Part shown: piece by piece, positions 14,774 to 22,698 of the stretch | Layout of the letters: each line of letters opens with the position of its first letter | Position numbering within the stretch: the first letter of the stretch is position 1 | Virus record (IMG/VR): IMGVR_UViG_3300042396_000691 | Span: 1 to 64,000 of that record | Origin: a virus | Reading direction: 5' to 3' (one strand) | Length of the DNA stretch: 64,000 bases | The notes under the pieces: model-generated | Database searches by the model: none | Seen by the model: the letters and a program-made list of their open reading frames with translations, nothing else | What the model was told of the DNA's origin: nothing | Program-made: the position numbers and the translations under genes

Positions 14774-15384
14774 CAGAAAAGTTTGATGAGCACTTGTCTG
14801 GACAACTATATTGGCACAGCAATTTCGTTAATCATTTCTTGCCTGAGATTGCATCTGTTTTTATGGCAGAAGGAACAAATGTATATGATTTTGGTGCATC
14901 AACAGGTAATGTAGAGGTGGCTTTATCAAGTATGATTAAGTCAAGGGGCATAGATTTTATACCTGTGGAAAAATGTAAAGAGATGGCAGAAAGATATAAA
15001 GGCGAAAGCGAAGTGGTTGTTGATGATTTTTTAAATGTGTATATGGAAGAGTTTTCATTTGCCACATGTATTTTGTCTTTATGCTTTATCCATCCATCAA
15101 AAAGAGAAACATTTATTGATTCTTTAAAAAACAATTGTATGATTGGCGGTGCTTTTGTAGTTTTAGAGAAAATGAAATCTAAAGGAGGATATCTAGGCAC
15201 AGCACTAAATAGAGTTACATGGCGTAATAAGATTGAAAATGGTGAATCTTTAAAAATGGTAATCAATAAAGAGCTTTCGTTAAGTGGTGTGCAGTATCCT
15301 CTAAGTGAAAAAGAACTTGAAGGATTTGAGTTAATATGGGCGTATGGTGATTTTCGTGCTTATATTTGGTTAAAGGAGTTTTAA
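14752..15384 (+). CDS. CmoA-like SAM methyltransferase
   Basis: 210 residues from ATG 14752 (AAAGGAG before it). Class I methyltransferase fold: the glycine-rich SAM loop is VYDFGASTGNVE near residue 44, the acidic ribose-binding position falls in PVEKCKEM, and SLCFIHPSKRETFIDSLKN matches the post-motif region of CmoA/UbiE-type enzymes. CmoA makes carboxy-SAM for tRNA wobble modification, and this protein resembles it most in layout, but key substrate residues cannot be checked by eye. Coupled to the cytosine methyltransferase by overlap. Confidence 0.75.
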   Translation: MFEFAKIAEKFDEHLSGQLYWHSNFVNHFLPEIASVFMAEGTNVYDFGASTGNVEVALSSMIKSRGIDFIPVEKCKEMAERYKGESEVVVDDFLNVYMEEFSFATCILSLCFIHPSKRETFIDSLKNNCMIGGAFVVLEKMKSKGGYLGTALNRVTWRNKIENGESLKMVINKELSLSGVQYPLSEKELEGFELIWAYGDFRAYIWLKEF

Positions 15385-15385
15385 A

Positions 15386-15631
15386 ATGGAAGAAGAATTG
15401 GATTACCATTGTTCTGAATGCGGTATTCAAATTTCAGAATGGATGCTTAGAGATGTCGATGGAGTCACAAATGACACATGTTTAAATTGTGCTATTAAAA
15501 CATCATTGATGTCATGTCCTGTGTGCGATAAAAATATAGGTATGACAAATGTAGATCGTGCAAATAGAATACTTGGCGATGGATGGGAAGAAATGTGCGA
15601 AGACTGTGCAAAAGCATTTATTGAAAAATAG
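15386..15631 (+). CDS. Small protein with paired zinc-ribbon Cys motifs
   Basis: 81 residues with four CxxC pairs (CSEC, CLNC, CPVC, CEDC), enough for two zinc sites in tandem. AAAGGAG in the end of the preceding gene. Such proteins usually bind nucleic acid or protein partners. No named family. Confidence 0.7.
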   Translation: MEEELDYHCSECGIQISEWMLRDVDGVTNDTCLNCAIKTSLMSCPVCDKNIGMTNVDRANRILGDGWEEMCEDCAKAFIEK

Positions 15632-15666
15632 CCAAGTTTTATTGTGCTTACAATGGGGTATTTATA

Positions 15667-15804
15667 ATGGAAGACTTTAAAAAATGGTACATTTGTTCTT
15701 ACTGTGCATTTAAATTTTATTGGGAAGGCTTAGAAGATCCAATACAATGTCCAAAATGTAGATCCGAAGAAATTATTTTAATAAAAGAAAATAAAATTTT
15801 GTAA
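15667..15804 (+). CDS. 45-aa single zinc-ribbon protein
   Basis: ATG 15667 begins a 45-residue frame with CSYC and CPKC 18 residues apart, a minimal zinc ribbon or rubredoxin-like knuckle (the second pair reads QCPKCRSEE). GGGG precedes it as a weak ribosome site. Unknown partner. Confidence 0.6.
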   Translation: MEDFKKWYICSYCAFKFYWEGLEDPIQCPKCRSEEIILIKENKIL

Positions 15805-15822
15805 AACTATAATGGAGCATAA

Positions 15823-16767
15823 ATGACAATCAACAGAAGAATATTTTATGCTTGCCAAGCGGTTGGAATTGGTGACAAAGACGGTGCAAATTTCACTGTA
15901 GCTCACGGTGTTCAGAGTGTTGGCATAAATACACAGTTTAACTTAGAACAAATTTTTGAAGTTGGGATGATTTCAATTTATGAAAATATTGAAAATGTTC
16001 CAGATGTTGAAGTAACATTAGAAAAGGTTTTGGATGGAAGGCCACTTCTTTACAATTTAGCAACATCAAGTGCTGCTGGAACTAGTTTATCGGCAAAATC
16101 AGTGGCACAATGCTCTGTAGCATTAGCCATTTTTGATGACACATCTGTAGCTGCAACTGGTACAGCAAAAGCTAGTTGTGTAATGAAAAAATGTGTTGTA
16201 AGTCAAATAACATACAAAGTCGCAGTTGAAGGAAATGCAACAGAATCTATTACGCTTGTTGGAAATGAAAAAGTTTGGTCAAGTTCTTTTAGCCCATCAA
16301 ATACAGAATGGTACATAGACAACCTTCCAGCAACAGATGTTCCAGACGATGAACCAAATTCAACTGTACAAAGAAGACAGCATGTTAATATGATTGCATC
16401 AAAAATACCAAGCTGCATACCAGCAATATCATCATTTCAATCAATATCTGTTGGTGCAAACATAACTAGAGAGAAAATACTTGAACTTGGAAGTAAAGTT
16501 CCATATTTTAGATATGCAAAATTTCCAGTAGAAGTGACATCACAATTTGAAATCATAGCAAAAAAGGGTGATCAAATAGGCGTTGTTGAAGATGCCAATA
16601 ATTTAACAGATGAAGAAATAAAACTGGTTTTTTTAAATGGAACTACAATAGACCTTGGCAAAAAGAATAAGTTAGAATCTGCAAATTATCAGGGCGGTGG
16701 AACAGATGGTGGTAATGCAACAATAACATATAGCTTTAAGACATTTAACGATTTCACGGTAACATAA
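15823..16767 (+). CDS. Putative virion protein (tail-tube-like)
   Basis: 314 residues, almost entirely beta and rich in small residues, starting MTINRRIFYACQAVGIGDKD. Residues about 30-70 (SVGINTQFNLEQIFEVGMIS) and the Thr/Ser/Val content resemble phage tail-tube or virion surface proteins rather than enzymes. No signal peptide or catalytic motif is visible. It would be the only clear structural gene here. The assignment rests on composition and layout, so confidence in function is modest. Confidence 0.6.
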   Translation: MTINRRIFYACQAVGIGDKDGANFTVAHGVQSVGINTQFNLEQIFEVGMISIYENIENVPDVEVTLEKVLDGRPLLYNLATSSAAGTSLSAKSVAQCSVALAIFDDTSVAATGTAKASCVMKKCVVSQITYKVAVEGNATESITLVGNEKVWSSSFSPSNTEWYIDNLPATDVPDDEPNSTVQRRQHVNMIASKIPSCIPAISSFQSISVGANITREKILELGSKVPYFRYAKFPVEVTSQFEIIAKKGDQIGVVEDANNLTDEEIKLVFLNGTTIDLGKKNKLESANYQGGGTDGGNATITYSFKTFNDFTVT

Positions 16768-16982
16768 TGAATACTACTGAGCAAAAAAAAATCAAAACTT
16801 TAGAAGCTTTTAATCTTGAATTGCAATTTCATTTTACAATACAAGACGAGAGAATTAAAAAGCTTGAACAAGCAATAAAAACTCATCAAGAAGAAATGGA
16901 AAATCATTGGCTGTATGCTGGTATAGACAAAAGACAAGTTCCTGATTGGGATACCAATAAAAAACTATGGGATTGTTTATAA
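16767..16982 (+). CDS. Short coiled-coil protein
   Basis: 71 residues sharing a base with the previous stop (TAATG). Residues about 6-45 form a charged heptad-like helix (IKKLEQAIKTHQEEMENHW). In tail gene regions such proteins are often chaperones or assembly factors, but here that is only suggestion. Confidence 0.65.
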   Translation: MNTTEQKKIKTLEAFNLELQFHFTIQDERIKKLEQAIKTHQEEMENHWLYAGIDKRQVPDWDTNKKLWDCL

Positions 16983-16986
16983 AAAC

Positions 16987-17133
16987 ATGAATACTGATGA
17001 TTCCTATACAATTGTGTTCACAAATGAAATGCTTAAGTCTATCGGTATAGACACAGATCAAAATGATATTGATGTAAAAATAGTAATAGAAAATGGAACT
17101 ATTAAAGTTTTGAGAAAAGAAAATGTTGTTTGA
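16987..17133 (+). CDS. 48-aa AbrB/MazE-like protein
   Basis: ATG 16987 opens 48 residues. NEMLKSIGIDTDQNDIDVKI followed by IENGTIKVLRKE follows the swapped-hairpin AbrB/MazE pattern (Leu-x2-Leu-Gly-Ile, acidic turn, strand, Asn-Gly, strand). The N-terminal strand of the domain is shortened. It may bind DNA as a dimer. Weak ribosome site. Confidence 0.5.
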   Translation: MNTDDSYTIVFTNEMLKSIGIDTDQNDIDVKIVIENGTIKVLRKENVV

Positions 17134-17242
17134 CAACTATGTTTGTGCCTTTTTTCAGTATGTATGTTATGCAACAGTATATTTACTTATCATCAAACTA
17201 ATAAAAGAAATATTAAATGAGGATTCTGATAAATTTTTTTGA
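17123..17242 (+). CDS. 39-aa membrane peptide
   Basis: It starts within the end of the AbrB-like gene. One hydrophobic stretch (about residues 9-25, FFQYVCYATVYLLIIKL) and an acidic C-terminus. Promoter copy 11 begins inside its last codons. Supported by coupling only. Confidence 0.45.
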   Translation: MLFDNYVCAFFQYVCYATVYLLIIKLIKEILNEDSDKFF

Positions 17243-17256
17243 GTGTTGAACGAATA
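17230..17256 (+). promoter_or_regulatory. Bipartite promoter-like element, copy 11
   Basis: TAAATTT, 14 nt, CGAATA, 40 nt before the next ATG. It would drive the coiled-coil gene, the structured leader, csrA and the DUF1501 gene. Confidence 0.75.
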
Positions 17257-17296
17257 ACAATATGTGTAAGGAATACATAACCCAAGGAGAAAAGAT

Positions 17297-17584
17297 ATGA
17301 TGATTTACGATTGGCTTTTTGGTAAGGAAAAAAAGAAGAATTGTGGTGGTTGCAAGCTAAAGCAACAAGAAAAATCAATAGAACAATTTGTTTCTGAGCT
17401 TAACTTGTTAAAAGCTAAATTTAACGATCTAGAGTTAGATTATATTGAGTTAGAAAATATTAATGCATCACTAAGTTCTTCTAATGAGGAACTAAAAACT
17501 AAAAATAACGAACTAATATCTGTACTGTTAAAAGTATCTGATATAGCAAGAGTTAGTGTTGAGTGTAATAAAAAAGGATATTAA
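17297..17584 (+). CDS. Coiled-coil protein with N-terminal Cys pair
   Basis: 95 residues (ATG 17297 or 17300, after AAGGAG). N-terminus MIYDWLFGKEKKKNCGGCK carries a CxxC; residues about 28-80 are a long Leu/Asn/Glu heptad helix. Probably an oligomeric helix bundle. Unknown function; first gene after promoter copy 11. Confidence 0.7.
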   Translation: MMIYDWLFGKEKKKNCGGCKLKQQEKSIEQFVSELNLLKAKFNDLELDYIELENINASLSSSNEELKTKNNELISVLLKVSDIARVSVECNKKGY

Positions 17585-17589
17585 CTGAA

Positions 17590-17661
17590 ATTATAAGGTG
17601 TCTGGACTAATGACGGTGGGAAAGGTCTTACTAGTTGTGTTGACTAGAGACACCTTATAAT
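17590..17661 (+). ncRNA. Three-way-junction leader upstream of csrA
   Basis: A 14-bp perfect closing stem (17590-17603 with 17648-17661) encloses two hairpins: GACT/GGTC (17605-17608 with 17624-17627) with a 15-nt loop, and CTAGT/ACTAG (17631-17635 with 17643-17647) with a 7-nt loop. Two GGA trinucleotides (17604-17606 and 17619-17621), the core of CsrA sites, lie in the junction and the loop. It ends about 20 nt before the csrA ATG. A self-regulating leader or a CsrA-titrating RNA are the obvious readings (inference). Confidence 0.7.
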
Positions 17662-17680
17662 AAACTTAGGAGGAATTAAT

Positions 17681-17911
17681 ATGGAAATTGGAAGTTTGGT
17701 TTTTGCTAGAAAGTTGAATGAAGCTTTTACTATTTATACCGATTCTGGTGATATAGAGGTTACCATTAAAGAAATAAATACATCTTCAAATCAAGTTAGA
17801 CTGCGTGTTAGAGCACCAAAAAACATTAAAATCATGCGAGATAATGCAGTTGATTTAAAACCAAAAGATATATTGTTCACACCAACAATTCCAAGATCGG
17901 AGAAAAGATGA
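17681..17911 (+). CDS. csrA: CsrA/RsmA-family RNA-binding regulator
   Basis: 76 residues. It follows the CsrA fold strand by strand: LVFARKLNEAFTIYT at the N-terminus (like LxLTRRxGExLxI), then IEVTIKEI, NQVRLRVRAPKNI (like NQVRIGVNAPKxV), then KIMRDNAV with the C-terminal helix. The conserved Arg of the first strand and of the RVRAPK segment, which contact GGA RNA, are kept. CsrA controls translation and stability of mRNAs. The start is preceded by TAGGAGG, itself containing GGA. The gene overlaps the DUF1501 start (ATGA). Confidence 0.88.
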   Translation: MEIGSLVFARKLNEAFTIYTDSGDIEVTIKEINTSSNQVRLRVRAPKNIKIMRDNAVDLKPKDILFTPTIPRSEKR

Positions 17912-19185
17912 ACAGAAGACATTTTATAAAACATACGGCTGGAATTTCCGCACTTTCTTTTGTGGATAAAGTTAAGGCACAAGAAGAAACACTTAAAAAG
18001 TCTGGAAAAAAGCTTATTGTATTGTGGATGGGGGGTGGTCCTAGCCATATGGACCTTTGGGATTTAAAGCAGGGTCAAGCAAATGGCGGTGAATTTAAAC
18101 AAATACTTACTTCAGCGAATGGAATTAGTATTAGTGAAGTTCTTCCAACAATCGCTTCTCAGTTTCACAATTTAGTTGCTGTTCGATCTCTTGTGACTAA
18201 CGAAGGAAGTCATGAGAGAGGAACCGTTTTAATGAATACTGGGCATCAACCAAGCGTTGTTGTGCAGTATCCATCCATTGGATCGGTAACATCTTCGCTT
18301 TTAACATCAAAAGAACTACCCTTACCAGGATTTATTGGTATTGGAAATTCAGCACAAAGAATTGGGCCAGGATTTTTAGGAACAAACCTTGCACCATTCA
18401 CCGTTCAAAATGCTGGAACTCCACCAGAGAATATTAAAGCACCAAAGGAAATAGATGATGAAGAAAGACTTAGACGAAGACAAAGACTGTTTTATACATT
18501 GGAAGACGATTTTTCGGAAAGAATTGCACCTCACATTAAAAATAGTGTGGCTAGAGAAGCTATGGGCAATCATGCTCAATCTCATTCTAATATCTATGGC
18601 AAAGCCTTTGATCTTACATTATCTCCGCTAAAAACAATCTTTGAACTAAAAGACGAAAATCCTAAAACGATTGAGTCTTATGGTGGTAGAGGAAATAACT
18701 TTGGAATGGGTTGTCTTCTTGCTAGAAAGTTAATTTCTAAGGGGGTTAGCTGTGTACAAATCGACCTGGGTGGATGGGATAATCATAGCAATATCTTTAC
18801 TACTATTAGGAATGGGAATGGGAATCGTCTTGATATGGGCATGGGATATCTGGTCAAGGACTTGGTAGATATGGGTATGTGGAAAGACACCGTAGTTATG
18901 TGGATGGGAGAGTTTGGTCGTACACCTAAGATTAATCAGAACGCTGGTCGTGATCATTGGGCTAGATGTTGGTCTGTGGTTCTTGGGGGTGGTACTATCA
19001 AAGGTGGACAGGTTTATGGTTCTACAACCTCTGATGGCATGGACATTAAAGACAAGCCTTGCAGCATTTCAGATGTTTATGCTACAGTGTACAAAGCTTT
19101 GGGTTTAGACCCAATGTTTCAAATTAGGGATAATTTAGGGCGACCAATACCTATATCAGAAGGAAAACCGTTAGATATATTTTGA
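17908..19185 (+). CDS. DUF1501 protein with Tat signal
   Basis: 425 residues. N-terminus NRRHFIKHTAGISALSF fits the twin-arginine pattern (RRxFxK followed by a weakly hydrophobic stretch and a KAQ cleavage-like end). The body has DUF1501 hallmarks in order: GGGPSHMDLWDLK (about residues 42-54), GSHERGT, LPGFIGIG, LGGWDNH, GEFGRTP, GRDHW and VLGGGTIKGGQVYG. The family belongs to the alkaline phosphatase superfamily and is exported in Planctomycetota and related groups; its substrate is unknown. The product probably acts in the periplasm of the infected cell or comes from a host gene. Higher GC near 18.7-19.0 kb supports recent transfer. Confidence 0.9.
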   Translation: MNRRHFIKHTAGISALSFVDKVKAQEETLKKSGKKLIVLWMGGGPSHMDLWDLKQGQANGGEFKQILTSANGISISEVLPTIASQFHNLVAVRSLVTNEGSHERGTVLMNTGHQPSVVVQYPSIGSVTSSLLTSKELPLPGFIGIGNSAQRIGPGFLGTNLAPFTVQNAGTPPENIKAPKEIDDEERLRRRQRLFYTLEDDFSERIAPHIKNSVAREAMGNHAQSHSNIYGKAFDLTLSPLKTIFELKDENPKTIESYGGRGNNFGMGCLLARKLISKGVSCVQIDLGGWDNHSNIFTTIRNGNGNRLDMGMGYLVKDLVDMGMWKDTVVMWMGEFGRTPKINQNAGRDHWARCWSVVLGGGTIKGGQVYGSTTSDGMDIKDKPCSISDVYATVYKALGLDPMFQIRDNLGRPIPISEGKPLDIF

Positions 19186-20117
19186 TTAATTATTCTTTAT
19201 GCTTATATGGTAAATTTGTAAATTCTGTTGAAGAATCTTTAAACAGTATGGAAAGGTTCTCAACAGGATTGCTTGAATTTTTTTCAAAATTAAATCATAT
19301 AAATTTAAAAGCTGTTCCATTTGATTGGAGAACAGAGCTTAATCCAGAAAAAACATTTAATAAAATTCCAAAAAGCGATTTTTTATTAACATCTTTATAC
19401 ACATCAAATGTTGTAAACAATAATTGTTTAGCAAAAGAAAAAGTTAATTATAAAACTTCAACCTTTTTAGAAAATAAAAGTTTGTGGGATTATTCATTTG
19501 CAAATCTAAGGGAAAGTTCTCCAGAGTGTTATATTCCATACCCATGCTCAAAAAGATTGTTTAAATACGAAGAAAAAATAGCAAAAACAATTCTTTTAGA
19601 CGATCACAATCAACAAATAGGTTTTGGAAAAGACATATCTGTAGAAATAACAGATTGGTTAGAAGAAATTGTGAGTGAAGGATATAAGATTTATCAGCTT
19701 ACAAAAAAAAATGATAAGCCACATTCAAAAATTATAGAACCAATATTTAAATGTAATTATAAAGAGTACATGGAAAAAACATCTAGAATAGAATCTTTTA
19801 TACTGACACACCCAGGAAGTTACGAAAATTCTGTAATTGATATGGTTGCAAGAGGAACGAGAGTATTAGTTCCTATAGATCAAGGAACATTTAAAAGATA
19901 TGACAAGACAGAGGGGTTTGTTCCAATAGAAATAATTAAAGACTTTGAATTAGGAACATTTAAAAATAAAGAACAATTAATAAATTTAATAAAAAAACCA
20001 ATAGACAATTCCAATTTTGAAAAACATGTATCTATGATGACAGATATGGAAGAAGTTGTTTTGACAATAGATAGAGTTTTTCAAGATATAATAACAAACA
20101 GCAACAAAACATCTTGA
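19182..20117 (+). CDS. Glycosyltransferase-like protein, unassigned
   Basis: 311 residues. The start appears to be TTG 19182, overlapping the previous stop (TTGA); no ATG is available nearby. The segment SFILTHPGSYENSVIDMVARGTRVLVP (given here only as the part from ILTHPGSYEN to RGTRVLV) resembles the nucleotide-sugar binding half of GT-B enzymes, where a donor-site residue precedes a helix. The N-terminal half shows no clear motif. The link to sugar transfer is an inference from this segment and the many transferases nearby. Confidence 0.55.
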   Translation: MINYSLCLYGKFVNSVEESLNSMERFSTGLLEFFSKLNHINLKAVPFDWRTELNPEKTFNKIPKSDFLLTSLYTSNVVNNNCLAKEKVNYKTSTFLENKSLWDYSFANLRESSPECYIPYPCSKRLFKYEEKIAKTILLDDHNQQIGFGKDISVEITDWLEEIVSEGYKIYQLTKKNDKPHSKIIEPIFKCNYKEYMEKTSRIESFILTHPGSYENSVIDMVARGTRVLVPIDQGTFKRYDKTEGFVPIEIIKDFELGTFKNKEQLINLIKKPIDNSNFEKHVSMMTDMEEVVLTIDRVFQDIITNSNKTS

Positions 20118-20140
20118 TTATAAAATTTTTTTTGATAACC

Positions 20141-20166
20141 TAAATTTCTAACAGGAAGCACGAATA
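20141..20166 (+). promoter_or_regulatory. Bipartite promoter-like element, copy 12
   Basis: TAAATTT then CGAATA, here with 13 nt between. The next ATG is 54 nt downstream. Confidence 0.65.
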
Positions 20167-20220
20167 GTATAACAATGGCATGTTGCCAGAAGTTTCTATT
20201 CTAATCATAGGAGGTGTGTT

Positions 20221-20463
20221 ATGTTTAGTTTTGTTTTGGGTATCGCTTGTGCTGCGAGTGTTGAGTCCATTGACATTATTAAGATTCGTGGTGGATCTTC
20301 TTGCTCAAATGGATCGTGTTCTGGATCTGTTTTTACAGAAGCAACTAAATCTTCTAAGGTTGAAGTTGTTAAAAAACAGGAAGTTGCAACTAAATCTTGC
20401 AATCAGAACACAGCTTGTGCCAAGAAATCAAAATTTAAGATTTTTAAAAAGGCATGTCGTTAA
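20221..20463 (+). CDS. Small secreted Ser/Lys-rich protein
   Basis: 80 residues after a strong AGGAGG. The N-terminus MFSFVLGIACAASVESI looks like a short signal peptide with a cleavage-like AAS. The mature part is Ser/Lys/Cys-rich (RGGSSCSNGSCSGS) and ends in a basic tail (KFKIFKKACR). A complete transcription unit on its own: promoter copy 12 before it and an intrinsic terminator after it. Function unknown; a host-envelope peptide is possible. Confidence 0.7.
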   Translation: MFSFVLGIACAASVESIDIIKIRGGSSCSNGSCSGSVFTEATKSSKVEVVKKQEVATKSCNQNTACAKKSKFKIFKKACR

Positions 20464-20473
20464 AAATAAATGT

Positions 20474-20499
20474 AAAAGGGGGGCTTTTGCCCCCTTTTT
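20474..20499 (+). terminator. Intrinsic terminator
   Basis: AAAAGGGGGGC, loop TTTT, then GCCCCCTTTTT: a 10-11 bp GC-rich stem (one G-U) followed by a T-run. This is the clearest Rho-independent terminator in the window and closes the unit from promoter copy 12. Confidence 0.9.
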
Positions 20500-20521
20500 A
20501 TATTGAAATGGATAGTAAAAA

Positions 20522-20860
20522 ATGAACAAAGAATTAACAAATAGTTGGCAAGGTGGCAATAAAACAGAAATAGATTTAAGCAGATTAAATATTGATGGTT
20601 ATAAAATAGATTACAATAATGCAACTTTTTTAGGCAAACGATACGAAAAAGTTTTTAAACCACTAACAGGACTTTCTTTATATAATGTTCTTACAAATGA
20701 AGAAGTATTAAAATCATCAGAGATTTTAAAAGCACACATTAAAAGAATTAAAGAAAATAAATCAAGTTTAAAAGATTTTGAAATTTGTGACCTTGAAAAT
20801 TTTCAAACAATGTTAGAAATTTATGGCAATAATGGATTTTGCTTATATTCTTGGTACTAA
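20522..20860 (+). CDS. Unknown 112-aa protein
   Basis: First gene after the terminator, with a weak ribosome site. A Lys-rich helical protein. It overlaps the next start by about 38 nt. Unknown family. Confidence 0.65.
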   Translation: MNKELTNSWQGGNKTEIDLSRLNIDGYKIDYNNATFLGKRYEKVFKPLTGLSLYNVLTNEEVLKSSEILKAHIKRIKENKSSLKDFEICDLENFQTMLEIYGNNGFCLYSWY

Positions 20861-21092
20861 TATGTATTACGCATATATTCAATATATTAACAACAATATG
20901 GAAGTTTGCAAAAAATCTATTGGAAAAATAGAAAACTCTGAAGATATATCTACAAAAGTTATTCAAGACATATATATGTTAGAGTATATGTATATGCCAA
21001 TGGCAATTTTAATAGTTGAAGAAGATGGAAAAATAATATTAAAGTATTCAATAAAAAAAATTAATGAAAAATTCTTTCTTGTTTCGAGGTAA
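20823..21092 (+). CDS. Unknown 89-aa protein
   Basis: Starts at ATG 20823 or 20832. Tyr/Met-rich, with a central acidic segment. No ribosome site is evident, so coupling to the previous gene is likely. Unknown. Confidence 0.55.
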   Translation: MAIMDFAYILGTNMYYAYIQYINNNMEVCKKSIGKIENSEDISTKVIQDIYMLEYMYMPMAILIVEEDGKIILKYSIKKINEKFFLVSR

Positions 21093-21094
21093 AA

Positions 21095-21682
21095 ATGAAC
21101 ATTGATTCCTTCTTAGAAAGACTAAACAAAAAAATAAAAAATAGCATAACATTTAGAAAAACAGACGAAAAGATATTATTGATTTATTATAAAAATGAAG
21201 CATATAAAAGATTTTTAACAAATCAAATTTTACATTTTTGCAATGAAAACAAACTAGAAACATTTGATGTATCTCCATATAAATGTGACATTGTTAATTC
21301 ATGTCATCTATATAAAGAGAGTGATTTTTACCTAAATATGTTTTATGAAATAAAAATGAGTAAAAAAGTAGCTTATAATAACATTGTTGTTTTTAAGGAT
21401 ATTGACTCTTTTATTTCTGACGATAAAACAATTGGTTTGGTAGAATATATAAATGATTTTAAAAAATCAATTAGTGTCAATACAAAGTTTATAGTTGTTA
21501 TGACTAACAAAAGGCAAATAATGAAGCCGTTTTGTAAGATTGACCCAAGTTTTTTGGCTATTGATTTTTATGGTTGTTTGACAGAAGCAGCATTTTTTGA
21601 TGCCCCTAAAAAAACACCAGAAGAATCTTTAAAAGAATTAACTCAAGATGAAAACAAACTAGGAGAAATAAATGAGGATTGA
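21095..21682 (+). CDS. Unknown 195-aa protein
   Basis: A Lys-rich protein with alternating strands and helices (KILLIYYKNEAYKRFLTN at about 25-42; NIVVFKDIDSFI; KFIVVMTNKRQI). That strand order, with VVMTN near a possible sensor position, faintly resembles an AAA-type core lacking its Walker A. No family is claimed. It overlaps the next gene by 11 nt. Confidence 0.65.
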   Translation: MNIDSFLERLNKKIKNSITFRKTDEKILLIYYKNEAYKRFLTNQILHFCNENKLETFDVSPYKCDIVNSCHLYKESDFYLNMFYEIKMSKKVAYNNIVVFKDIDSFISDDKTIGLVEYINDFKKSISVNTKFIVVMTNKRQIMKPFCKIDPSFLAIDFYGCLTEAAFFDAPKKTPEESLKELTQDENKLGEINED

Positions 21683-22073
21683 TGTTTTGTCAAGAATGAG
21701 TTTTAAATCTGGAACATTAATCTTAATTCAAATTGAAGACTTGAAAAGGTTAATAGATAAAAAAATTAACAAAAAGATAGATGAATATGAAATAATATGT
21801 GATGTGGTAGAAAATGGTGGTGAAATGGTTGGTATGGACCCATATGAAAATGTTTCCATAGGAAAAATGTATACTCTTGATGAAGATGGTGGAAATTCTA
21901 CAATTTTAAGAGTTGGTCCAGTTATAAACAAATCAAGAAGACTTTTAAACACTGGTGAAAAAACAGCACAAGAATATTGCATATATAAAAAAAATAAAGA
22001 AAATATAGACATGAGTGAAATAGGTGATTTTTTCATGAAAGAGTTAGAGAATTATAAAAAGGAGATGCTTTAA
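21672..22073 (+). CDS. Unknown 133-aa protein
   Basis: Preceded by AGGAG within the end of the previous gene. Mixed composition, with a Lys-rich C-terminal helix (KKNKENIDMSEIGDFFMKEL). Unknown. Confidence 0.65.
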   Translation: MRIDVLSRMSFKSGTLILIQIEDLKRLIDKKINKKIDEYEIICDVVENGGEMVGMDPYENVSIGKMYTLDEDGGNSTILRVGPVINKSRRLLNTGEKTAQEYCIYKKNKENIDMSEIGDFFMKELENYKKEML

Positions 22074-22074
22074 A

Positions 22075-22698
22075 GTGAAAACTGATAAAATAACAACTAG
22101 AATTGAAAACGGTAATAGTTTAGCAGATAAAGTTGCTAAATATTTAAATTTTAGATTTAAGTATGAATTTGAAAAAGCCTCTATTGAAGAAGACAAAAAG
22201 TTAATGATTGATTATAAGTGTAAAAAAAGCAATAAAACTGCACAAATGAAATGTCGTGAAAATAAATCTGATATTATTTATGAGGCAAAAAGATTTTATT
22301 CTAACAATGCTTCATCATACGAAGAAGCAAACGGCAGAGATGTTCGAACTGAGGCAACATTATACATATGTCTTTCAGCAGATAAGAGACAAATAATAGT
22401 TGCGGAAACAGAAGCAATCAAAAAAATAGTCCAAAAAGAAATACAGAAATTAGAAATAACATTAAATCAAGTAAAAGAATATGAGCAGGAGTGTGCATTT
22501 ACTAGGAACAAAACAAAAAAATTGGCTTCAAACAAATCTAGGATTGAAGTGTGGTTTAAAATTGATGAAGGAATAGACTCAAGACATTATAGTAAATTGC
22601 TTGTTTTTATACCTTACTCTGCTATATTTGAATCTGTAGTGATTGATTTAAGAAACAATGAAAATATTGAAGATGAGAGGACTTGGAAAAATGGATGA
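22075..22698 (+). CDS. Nuclease-like protein (PD-(D/E)xK resemblance)
   Basis: 207 residues, GTG start 10 nt after AAAGGAG. MIDYKCKKSNKTAQMKCREN (about residues 42-61) has the D-x(n)-(Q/E)-x-K spacing of the PD-(D/E)xK nuclease core, followed by a helix. The catalytic Asp and Lys are there but the preceding Pro is missing, so this is a resemblance only. It overlaps the next gene. Confidence 0.5.
   Translation: MKTDKITTRIENGNSLADKVAKYLNFRFKYEFEKASIEEDKKLMIDYKCKKSNKTAQMKCRENKSDIIYEAKRFYSNNASSYEEANGRDVRTEATLYICLSADKRQIIVAETEAIKKIVQKEIQKLEITLNQVKEYEQECAFTRNKTKKLASNKSRIEVWFKIDEGIDSRHYSKLLVFIPYSAIFESVVIDLRNNENIEDERTWKNG

Noticed and set aside
14832-15266. Long - strand open frame opposite the CmoA-like gene.
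   Set aside because: Antisense shadow of a real gene, without a ribosome site or recognisable motifs.
17604-17630. Hammerhead-ribozyme-like core (CTAATGA and GAAA) in the csrA leader.
   Set aside because: The required G of the CUGANGA core is A, the stem between the two elements is absent and no cleavage triplet is in place.
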